Assembly (NCBI GenBank): GCA_014379305.1
Contig: JACMMB010000340.1
Coordinates: 1 to 8,979, forward strand
Origin: Akkermansiaceae bacterium
GTDB lineage: Bacteria > Verrucomicrobiota > Verrucomicrobiia > Verrucomicrobiales > Akkermansiaceae
Direction of reading: 5' to 3'
Length of the DNA stretch: 8,979 nt
The position numbers and the translations under genes are program-made. The stretch's first letter is position 1. Each line of letters starts with the position of its first letter. Positions 1 through 5,625 of this stretch are shown here, in pieces. The notes below the pieces were generated by a model, which ran no database searches, had not been told where the DNA came from, and saw nothing but the letters and a program-made list of their open reading frames with translations.

Positions 1-718
1 CCAGATTGCGGGCGGATGCAATGACCTCGCGACTTCCGATCAGACGCAGGTCCAGCTCCCCGATCCTCGCGCAGTATCCGTATTCCAATCCAGCCATCGC
101 AGCCAGCTTGTCATCGACCCCATGGTGAAAATCGCTTTCACCAATGCCGGTAAATTTCAGCTCACAGATCGATGCGATGTCCCCGACTCCCGATAGCGCC
201 CGCAATCTCGGTGCCACATGTTCATGAAACATTGGATAAAGCTCGCGCGGCGGCCCGGGCAATAGAAAGACGGCGCAACCGGAGCGGCCGTTGATTCCCG
301 GCGGCAAATACAATCCTGGCGCAGTCCCGTTCGGGTTTGGTAAAACGTCCGCTCCCGCCGGCACCATGGCCTGCCTCAGATTCGCCTCGACCATTGGCTT
401 GTTGAGAATCGCAAAAAACTCTTCCAGCGCCCGCAAGGTTTGGTCGTCACGCACCAGCTCGATTCCCAGTGTTTCCGCCACAATCTCACGTGTCAGGTCA
501 TCGCTCGTTGGACCAAGGCCTCCCGTAACCAACAGCACATCCGCCCGGTCAACCATTTCAACGAAGGCCTCCCGAATCGCATCCCCATCCGGCACTGTCG
601 TTTGCCTCGCAACGCGCAGCCCCATGCTGAAAAGCTGCCGTCCGAACCAGCCTCCGTGGGTATTGAGTGTATTTCCCAGCAGGAGTTCCGTCCCTGTATT
701 CAAGACTTCGATGCGCAC
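1..718 (-). CDS. cinA: CinA-family protein, N-terminal part (truncated by window edge)
   Basis: The minus frame stays open from a GTG at 718 to the left edge, giving 239 residues of a family that is usually about 410-430 long. The visible part is the molybdopterin-binding-like (MoCF/MoaB) domain. It contains TGGLGPTSDD at residues 65-74, NPNGTAPG at 128-135 and PGPPRE at 154-159, all hallmarks of CinA. The next linking domain begins around residue 170. The C-terminal nicotinamide-nucleotide amidase domain (PncC-like), if present, lies outside the window. Family members act in pyridine-nucleotide salvage (ADP-ribose pyrophosphatase and NMN deamidase activities), and the name comes from competence induction in Gram-positive bacteria. 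The GTG at 718 is chosen because GGTGGAG lies 8 bases upstream; a GTG at 727 is too close to that site, and a TGA closes the frame just above. It lies 52 bases downstream of the lipoprotein gene, probably in the same operon. The family call is secure, but the exact enzymatic activity cannot be judged from half the protein. Confidence 0.95.
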   Translation of the reverse strand, partial: MRIEVLNTGTELLLGNTLNTHGGWFGRQLFSMGLRVARQTTVPDGDAIREAFVEMVDRADVLLVTGGLGPTSDDLTREIVAETLGIELVRDDQTLRALEEFFAILNKPMVEANLRQAMVPAGADVLPNPNGTAPGLYLPPGINGRSGCAVFLLPGPPRELYPMFHEHVAPRLRALSGVGDIASICELKFTGIGESDFHHGVDDKLAAMAGLEYGYCARIGELDLRLIGSREVIASARNL

Positions 719-770
719 GCCCGACACTCCACCGAGGCTTCAGTTCTCTCAAGCCCGATTATCCGCGCCG

Positions 771-1223
771 TCACTCCCACAAATAGGATTGCTTCGTCGC
801 CACCGGATCACCTCCAACGATCAGGCTCATTTTCCAAGCGAGGACGCGGCCATTCTTAAAATAGTCATCGCCAATCACCGCGAACTCCTCTTTTCCCTCA
901 GCTTGCTCCATTGGGAGTTCGCGCCGCATGTTCTTGATCCGGCTGCCGCTTCCGCCCTGCAGAAATTGAAATAAAATCTCCCGCTTCAATCCACCTTCAT
1001 TCGGGCTGGCCCAGATCACCGTGTAATATTGCCCCAGCCTGCCTTTTCGCTCCTCCAGGCTCACCGCACCATATAACCTCCGCAGCTTTTCATGGCGCAC
1101 CAATGGATCGTCTCCCCCGGCCACATCCTGATTCCGCAAAGTATATTGTTTAACGACCAAGGCCTCATGCGGCCCGGCACAACCCACAATCAGGCAAGCC
1201 GCTAAAATCAGTAAATTTTTCAT
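771..1223 (-). CDS. small predicted lipoprotein, function unknown
   Basis: A 150-residue protein I do not recognise. It starts MKNLLILAACLIVGCAG: two residues with one lysine, a hydrophobic stretch, then a lipobox I-V-G-C with the acylated cysteine at position 15. This predicts export and lipid anchoring by signal peptidase II. The mature part is polar and mixed charge, without further membrane segments. It includes a Gly-rich run near residues 90-93 (GGSGS) and a C-terminal part rich in beta-prone residues ending SYLWE. It sits 17 bases downstream of purC and 52 upstream of cinA on the same strand, so it is probably co-transcribed; nothing ties it functionally to either. No Shine-Dalgarno is visible before the ATG (upstream sequence is ACCATACAACAA). 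The lipoprotein prediction is good; the role is unknown. Confidence 0.72.
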   Translation of the reverse strand: MKNLLILAACLIVGCAGPHEALVVKQYTLRNQDVAGGDDPLVRHEKLRRLYGAVSLEERKGRLGQYYTVIWASPNEGGLKREILFQFLQGGSGSRIKNMRRELPMEQAEGKEEFAVIGDDYFKNGRVLAWKMSLIVGGDPVATKQSYLWE

Positions 1224-1240
1224 TTGTTGTATGGTTTATA

Positions 1241-1957
1241 TCAGGCATCCAGCCGCGCTTTCAGCCTCGCCAGCACCTCTTCATAGGCCTCCATCACATT
1301 TCCCAAATCCCTGCGGAAACGATCCTTATCCATCTTCTCTCCCGTCTTCAAATCCCACAAACGGCAACCATCCGGGCTGATCTCATCCGCCAGGACAATC
1401 TGCGCGGGATCACTCACGAGCCTGCCGAATTCCAGCTTGAAATCCACCAGCTTCAGCCCGGCTTCAGAAAAAAATCCGCTCAAAATCCCGTTCACCTTGA
1501 GCGCGGATTCCCGCACAAACGCCATGTCCTCCACCGATGCCAAACCCATCTCGCGGATATAATCATCATTGATCAGCGGATCGCCCAGCGCATCGCTTTT
1601 GTATGAATACTCAACGATCGGCAGGGAAAAAGCCACCCCCTCCTTCATTCCGGTCCGCTTGCAGAAACTCCCGGCGGAGACATTTCGGACAATCACCTCC
1701 ACCATCAGAATCCTAACCCGTTTTACCTCAACATTCGTCTCATCGATCTGCCTGACAAAATGGGTCGGCACACCCACCTTCTCCAGATACTCGTAGATCA
1801 AAGTGCTGATCGCATTGTTGAGCCGGCCCTTGTTTTCAAAGCTGGCTTTTTTCTCCCCGTTGAAAGCCGTCGCGTCATTTTTGAATTCCATCCGCAGGGT
1901 CGAGTCATCATCGGTTTCCCAAAGACGTTTCGCCTTCCCCTCATAAATCAACTGCAT
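1241..1957 (-). CDS. purC: phosphoribosylaminoimidazole-succinocarboxamide synthase (SAICAR synthetase)
   Basis: This cytosolic enzyme of purine synthesis joins aspartate to CAIR using ATP, giving SAICAR. The 238 residues match the usual bacterial length (about 235-240), so the gene looks complete. Visible family motifs are YEGKAKRLW at residues 5-13 (nucleotide-binding N-terminus), IVRNVSAGSFCKR at 89-101, VDFKLEFG at 171-178 and LADEISPDGCRLWD at 189-202. The ATG at 1957 is supported by AGGA seven bases upstream and by the conserved N-terminus starting at once. It lies 40 bases after the LipM-like gene and 17 before a lipoprotein gene, all on the same strand, consistent with one operon. No PurR-like operator or riboswitch was recognised in the short upstream gap. 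Confidence 0.97.
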   Translation of the reverse strand: MQLIYEGKAKRLWETDDDSTLRMEFKNDATAFNGEKKASFENKGRLNNAISTLIYEYLEKVGVPTHFVRQIDETNVEVKRVRILMVEVIVRNVSAGSFCKRTGMKEGVAFSLPIVEYSYKSDALGDPLINDDYIREMGLASVEDMAFVRESALKVNGILSGFFSEAGLKLVDFKLEFGRLVSDPAQIVLADEISPDGCRLWDLKTGEKMDKDRFRRDLGNVMEAYEEVLARLKARLDA

Positions 1958-1997
1958 GGCTTGTCCTAAATTTTCCAGCCATTCCGGTCAAGCTTCC

Positions 1998-2657
1998 TCA
2001 ACAACGCTCCAGCCAGACCTGCGAGCCATATCTCTCCACCACCAGCTGCATCACTCTCGTTTCATCCACCAGAATCTCATTCTCGGACCAGCTCTCCGCG
2101 AGCATTTCCGCAAACACTTCTCCGCGCAGCCGTCGCTCGCTCCCCGGAGTCACCGACCCTTGATGCAGCAATCCCTTCTTCCCTCTGCGCTGTGCCGCTC
2201 CCGCCAGTTTCCTGCCGTTTCCATCCACCAAATCAAAGGGCACGGGATTCTCAAAACAAAGCCCGCCCGGTTTATCCCCACCATCCGAAAGTTCCGGAAC
2301 TCCCCCTTCGGATTTCAAAACCGCCATCAGAATCTCGTGCACCAGCCTGTAACTTTCCCTACCCCGCATCTCCGCCAAAACACAGCCCCGCGGCACCACC
2401 AGGGAATACGTCCAGTCCCCGCGATGGTCCACCACCCCGCCACCTGTCGGGCGCCGCACCCAGCTCACACCCTCCATACTTGCCCGGGCCTCGGCCAATT
2501 TCGCGAAATACCCCAAACTCCCCCAATCCCCATCCCAATCATAAATCCTCAGCAAAGGCATTTCGCAATTCTCCAACAGCCACTCATCCATCGCCATCGC
2601 CTCCGGACCGGCTCGGGGAACCGGATCAAACCAAACCTCAAGCTCATTAAAAATCAC
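1998..2657 (-). CDS. lipoate/octanoate-protein ligase family protein, LipM-like
   Basis: A 219-residue protein of the BPL/LplA/LipB fold, which moves octanoyl or lipoyl groups onto lipoyl domains of 2-oxoacid dehydrogenases or GcvH. RRPTGGGVVDH at residues 68-78 is the ligand-binding loop. GRKLAGAAQRR at 148-158 carries the conserved lysine (Lys150), followed by LLHQGSV at 163-169. Cys134 in GLCFENP sits where LipM-type octanoyltransferases have their catalytic cysteine, so transferase activity is at least as likely as ATP-dependent lipoate ligation. The separate C-terminal lid domain of E. coli-type LplA is absent. The start is uncertain: the frame runs back through the tRNA without an ATG, so I choose GTG 2657, just before the first fold residues and next to GGTGGAGGA (closer than ideal). 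GTG 2702 is the alternative. It appears to be first in the minus-strand group with purC. Confidence 0.85.
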   Translation of the reverse strand: MIFNELEVWFDPVPRAGPEAMAMDEWLLENCEMPLLRIYDWDGDWGSLGYFAKLAEARASMEGVSWVRRPTGGGVVDHRGDWTYSLVVPRGCVLAEMRGRESYRLVHEILMAVLKSEGGVPELSDGGDKPGGLCFENPVPFDLVDGNGRKLAGAAQRRGKKGLLHQGSVTPGSERRLRGEVFAEMLAESWSENEILVDETRVMQLVVERYGSQVWLERC

Positions 2658-2773
2658 TCCTCCACCATGCTCCCATTGCGCTTTTTTGCAACATCCGGAC
2701 ACCGGCCCCGTCCTCCGCGCTTTGGCCTTTTTGTATTCCAGCCCAGAAAATCCAAATAGCCTTAAAAAAGATA

Positions 2774-2802
2774 TTGCACCAAACCGGACCTCTCCATAGC
2801 TT
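2774..2802 (+). promoter_or_regulatory. candidate promoter of tRNA-Asp
   Basis: TTGCAC (2774-2779) is followed after 17 bases by TAGCTT (2797-2802), which would start RNA near 2809, about 14 bases before the tRNA. The -35 is reasonable but the -10 matches only three of six positions. It is offered because a tRNA needs a promoter in this gap and the spacing is right. Confidence 0.3.
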
Positions 2803-2822
2803 CCCGCCCACCCGAACGGGAT

Positions 2823-2899
2823 GGAGCGGTAGCTCAGTTGGTTAGAGCGCCAGCCTGTCACGTTGGAGGTCGCGGGTTCGAGCCCCGTCCGCTCCGCCA
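2823..2899 (+). tRNA. tRNA-Asp (anticodon GUC)
   Basis: A complete 77-base cloverleaf. The acceptor stem GGAGCGG (2823-2829) pairs with CCGCTCC (2889-2895), followed by discriminator G and a genomically encoded CCA. The D arm contains TAGCTCAGTTGGTTAGAGCG. The anticodon stem CCAGC/GTTGG encloses loop CTGTCAC with anticodon GTC, which reads aspartate codons GAC and GAU. The T arm contains GGTTCGAGCCCC. No mismatches disturb the stems beyond ordinary G-T pairs. It is a single gene and does not appear to be part of a tRNA cluster. It lies between the divergent minus-strand lipM-purC group and the plus-strand der gene. Confidence 0.98.
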
Positions 2900-2913
2900 T
2901 CCCCGTTCGAGTT

Positions 2914-2955
2914 GACCCCGCCATCGGCCCAGTGCCCGTCGGCGGGGTTTTTCTT
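2914..2955 (+). terminator. intrinsic terminator downstream of tRNA-Asp
   Basis: ACCCCGCC (2915-2922) pairs perfectly with GGCGGGGT (2941-2948), with a further G-T pair outside. A CGG/CCG pairing (2925-2927 with 2936-2938) extends the stem inside a small internal loop. The RNA then runs into TTTTCTTT. This is a strong Rho-independent terminator about 15 bases after the tRNA. It should separate tRNA transcription from der. Confidence 0.85.
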
Positions 2956-3050
2956 TATCGCATCCAAAATGCATCGCCACTAATTTCAGCAAGGATCCCG
3001 CCGCCGGCCTTTCAATCCAGGTCCAGGATTCAATCAACAGTTTCATCATC

Positions 3051-4451
3051 ATGCCCACAGTCGCCATCGTCGGACGCCCCAATGTCGGTAAATCCGCGCT
3101 CTTCAACCGTCTGGCCGGACGGAAAATCGCCATCGTCCATGACCAGCCGGGCGTCACCCGCGACCGGATCGCCGCGCCCTGCACCCTCACCGGCCACCCC
3201 TGCACCCTCATCGACACCGGTGGAATCGGCGCGACCCTTGATGATGGCTTTGGCGAGCAGGTCGCGATCGAGGCGGACATCGCCATGCAGACCGCCGATT
3301 TGATCCTCTTCCTTGTCGATGCCCAGGAAGGCCTCACTTCCATCGATCAGGCGCTCGCCCAAAAGCTCCGCAAAGCCAAGCCACCCGTTCTGCTGGTCAT
3401 TAACAAGGTGGATCACGACAAACACGAAGGCACCTTCGCCGATTTCACCAGCCTCGGCCTGCCGGAAAGCGTCTTCGTCTCCGCCGAGCATGGCAGGAAT
3501 TTCTCCGAGCTGATTGATAAAATGGACGAAACCCTCGAACCTCTCGCCAGCGAGATCGAGGAAGTCATGGAAGTCGCCGAAGCCGCAGGCATCAAGCTCG
3601 CCATCATCGGCAAGCCCAACGCCGGGAAATCATCCCTGGTCAACGCGATCCTCAAGGACGCCCGCACCATCGTCTCGGCCATTCCCGGCACCACCCGCGA
3701 CGCCGTCGATCTTCCTTACTCCTTCGCTGGCGAAAAATTCACCCTCATCGATACCGCCGGCCTCCGCCCCCGCGGCAAGCGCGACAACTCCGTCGAAGTC
3801 TTCTCCGCCATCCGCTCGGAAAAAGCCATCCGCCGCGCCGATCTATGCGTCCTCGTCATCGATCTCGCCGCCGGCGTCTCGGCCCAGGACCGCAAGATCG
3901 CCCAGCTCATCCTCGAAGAGAAAAAACCCTGCCTCATCGTCCTCAATAAATTCGACCTGTTCCACCCCGGTGCCGAATACAAGGACCGCGTTGCCGAGGC
4001 TGATGAGCATGTCAGGCGCGAGCTCTTCTTCCTTTCCTATGCCCCCTTCGTCGCCTGCTCGGCAAAAACCGGCGATTCCACCGAGCATGTTTTGAAAAAA
4101 GCCCTCGCCATCAAAAAAGGCGCCCAGGACATCCCCGGCACCGGCAAGCTCAACCGCATCCTGCAAACGGCCTTCCAGAAAAATCCCCCGCCCACCGACA
4201 GCAGCAAATCCACCCGCCGTCTCAAACTCTACTACGCCACCACCGCCCTCAACGAGAAATACTCCGTCATCCCGGTCCCGACCCTCGTCCTTTTCGTCAA
4301 CGACAAGCACCTGATGAAAGACTCCTACGAAGCCTACCTCACCAATCAATTCCGCCTCTCCCATCCCGCCCCCGGCATTCCGGTCATCTTCTCCACCCGC
4401 TCCCGCACCCGCCGCGAATGGGAACCCCCGAAGAAAGACCAGGGCCATTAA
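3051..4451 (+). CDS. der: ribosome-assembly GTPase Der (EngA)
   Basis: Der is an essential GTPase with two tandem G domains that helps assemble the 50S ribosomal subunit. The 466 residues are the normal length. First G domain: GRPNVGKS at 8-15 (P-loop), DTGG at 55-58, NKVD at 118-121, SAEHG at 144-148. Second G domain: GKPNAGKS at 187-194, DTAG at 234-237, NKFD at 299-302, SAKTG at 337-341. A KH-like RNA-interacting domain follows from about 355 to the C-terminus, ending in a basic tail. All nucleotide-binding motifs are intact. The ATG at 3051 places the P-loop at the family's usual distance from the start, although no Shine-Dalgarno is seen (upstream TTTCATCATC). The gene stands after the tRNA terminator, so it probably has its own promoter in 2956-3050, which I could not assign. 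Several long ORFs in other frames over this gene are GC-driven shadows. Confidence 0.98.
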   Translation: MPTVAIVGRPNVGKSALFNRLAGRKIAIVHDQPGVTRDRIAAPCTLTGHPCTLIDTGGIGATLDDGFGEQVAIEADIAMQTADLILFLVDAQEGLTSIDQALAQKLRKAKPPVLLVINKVDHDKHEGTFADFTSLGLPESVFVSAEHGRNFSELIDKMDETLEPLASEIEEVMEVAEAAGIKLAIIGKPNAGKSSLVNAILKDARTIVSAIPGTTRDAVDLPYSFAGEKFTLIDTAGLRPRGKRDNSVEVFSAIRSEKAIRRADLCVLVIDLAAGVSAQDRKIAQLILEEKKPCLIVLNKFDLFHPGAEYKDRVAEADEHVRRELFFLSYAPFVACSAKTGDSTEHVLKKALAIKKGAQDIPGTGKLNRILQTAFQKNPPPTDSSKSTRRLKLYYATTALNEKYSVIPVPTLVLFVNDKHLMKDSYEAYLTNQFRLSHPAPGIPVIFSTRSRTRREWEPPKKDQGH

Positions 4452-4456
4452 TTTCT

Positions 4457-4484
4457 TTGCCCCCTCCGTACCGGCGAATATTTC
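4457..4484 (+). promoter_or_regulatory. weak candidate promoter for the potassium channel gene
   Basis: TTGCCC (4457-4462) and TATTTC (4479-4484) are separated by 16 bases in the 84-base gap between der and the channel gene. Both boxes are poor matches. Read-through from der is an equally good explanation for expression of the channel. Confidence 0.2.
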
Positions 4485-4535
4485 CTGAATGTTGCGGGTG
4501 AGTGGTATGGGGGATGCAGTGCACGCCGCGTATCA

Positions 4536-5549
4536 ATGAGTTCACCCACCCGCAACCTGTTCACCGGCCTCTGCTTCATGGCGGCGGTCACCCTGTTCGG
4601 CGTTGCGGGCTATATGATCGCGGGCTGGGATTTTTCCGATGCAATCTACATGGTGGTGATCTCGATTTTCACCGTGGGCTACGGCGAAGTGCGGCCGGTC
4701 GGCGTGGAGGGCCTGCGCGGATTCACGATGGGATTGATTGTTCTCGGCTGCTTCAGCGTCATTTTCCTGAGCGGCGCGCTGGTGCAATTCCTCCTGGAAG
4801 GCCAGATTCACCGCGCGCTTGGAAACAGACGTATGAATACAGAACTGAAAAAATTGGAAAAACACGCGATCATCTGCGGCTATGGCAGGATCGGCCGGAT
4901 GGTTGCGGCGGACTTGAAGGCATCGCGCCGGCCCTTCGTCATCATCGACCGGGATGGCAGGCGTTTGGAAGACGCGCGCGAGGCGGGATTTCTCACTTTG
5001 GAGGGCGAGGCCACCGAGGAAGCGACCCTGCTCGCGGCGGGGGTGGCGCGGGCCATCGTGCTGGCGACGGTGCTGCCCTCCGATGCCACCAATGTCTTCA
5101 TCACCCTCAGCGCCCGCGATCTCAACCCGACGCTCACCATCATCGCCCGGGGCGAGGATCCCTCCACCGAGCGGAAACTTTTCCAAGCCGGGGCAAACCG
5201 TGTGGTCCTGCCCGCGCACATTGGAGCCGAGCGGATTTCGCACCTCATCCTGTTCCCGGAGGCCGTGGAAATCATCGACGACGAGGAAAAAGCCAGGCAT
5301 TTCCGCCAGGAACTCGGCGATCTCGGCCTCGAAATGGAAGAGGCCGTCATTGCCGAATCCTCGCCGTGGATCGGCCGATCAGTGGGCGAGTTGGAAACGA
5401 ACGAAGCCTTTCTCGTCGTCGCCCTTCATCGCAACGCCGGAGGCACCGAGTTGCGGCCGGCGCGATCCTCCCTCCTTCATGCCGGCGATGGCGTCGTCGC
5501 GCTCGGCCGCGGCGCGAACCTCAGCCGGTTGCTGGAAGAGCGGACCTGA
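4536..5549 (+). CDS. two-TM potassium channel with cytoplasmic RCK (TrkA-N/TrkA-C) domains
   Basis: A 337-residue MthK-type channel subunit that should assemble as a tetramer in the inner membrane and conduct K+ under control of a ligand-binding ring. TM1 spans about residues 8-29, the pore helix about 33-45, the selectivity filter TVGYG 46-50, and TM2 about 62-87. The RCK N-lobe starts at about 109 with a Rossmann motif GYGRIG (115-120) and an acidic strand end (IIDRD, 135-139), which suggests nucleotide or ion binding. A TrkA-C-like domain follows from about 255 to the end. The filter is canonical, so it should be K+-selective. No in-frame start lies closely upstream and no Shine-Dalgarno is seen; the ATG at 4536 leaves a short N-terminus before TM1, as in relatives. 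Met100 (ATG 4833) lies in the TM2-RCK linker and could be an internal start. The gene sits 84 bases after der and 76 before the polymerase. Confidence 0.94.
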   Translation: MSSPTRNLFTGLCFMAAVTLFGVAGYMIAGWDFSDAIYMVVISIFTVGYGEVRPVGVEGLRGFTMGLIVLGCFSVIFLSGALVQFLLEGQIHRALGNRRMNTELKKLEKHAIICGYGRIGRMVAADLKASRRPFVIIDRDGRRLEDAREAGFLTLEGEATEEATLLAAGVARAIVLATVLPSDATNVFITLSARDLNPTLTIIARGEDPSTERKLFQAGANRVVLPAHIGAERISHLILFPEAVEIIDDEEKARHFRQELGDLGLEMEEAVIAESSPWIGRSVGELETNEAFLVVALHRNAGGTELRPARSSLLHAGDGVVALGRGANLSRLLEERT

Positions 5550-5592
5550 TCCCGTGGAAAAGAGTGGGGGGGAATTCCCGGCATCACTGTGC

Positions 5593-5620
5593 TTGAATAT
5601 GTTCACATGAACGCTATTCT
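5593..5620 (+). promoter_or_regulatory. predicted promoter of the Y-family polymerase gene
   Basis: TTGAAT (5593-5598) and TATTCT (5615-5620) are separated by 16 bases, each matching four of six consensus positions. The start of transcription would fall at about 5626-5627, on the ATG at 5626, implying a leaderless or nearly leaderless mRNA. A LexA-like operator fills the spacer. The arrangement is coherent but rests on reading alone. Confidence 0.5.
5600..5613 (+). promoter_or_regulatory. LexA-like operator (SOS box, Verrucomicrobia type)
   Basis: The site TGTTC-ACAT-GAACG matches nine of ten fixed positions of TGTTC-N4-GAACA, the LexA motif reported for Verrucomicrobium spinosum (recalled from the literature, not looked up). 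The core GTTCACATGAAC is a perfect palindrome with a two-base centre. It lies between the predicted -35 and -10 boxes and ends 12 bases before the ATG of a translesion polymerase, a classic SOS target. I found no other site of this form in the window. Confidence 0.65.
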
Positions 5621-5625
5621 TGGGC

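Noticed and set aside
1956..2759. 267-codon plus-strand ORF opposite the LipM-like gene.
   Set aside because: Low-complexity Pro/His/Arg-rich translation; the minus strand encodes a conserved enzyme.
2658..2924. N-terminal extension of the LipM-like ORF to 308 codons.
   Set aside because: The extension reads antisense through tRNA-Asp and shows no family similarity; the conserved fold begins just after GTG 2657.
3014..3030. Short inverted repeat AATCC/GGATT upstream of der.
   Set aside because: Five-base arms with a seven-base loop are expected by chance and match no operator I know.
2858..3343. Minus-strand ORF of 161 codons over the tRNA, terminator and start of der.
   Set aside because: It crosses a tRNA and a terminator antisense and has no domain; a shadow of der.
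4502..5596. 364-codon plus-strand ORF overlapping the potassium channel in another frame.
   Set aside because: Its translation is rich in Arg, Gly and Pro with no domain, while the 4536 frame gives a complete channel with filter and RCK motifs.
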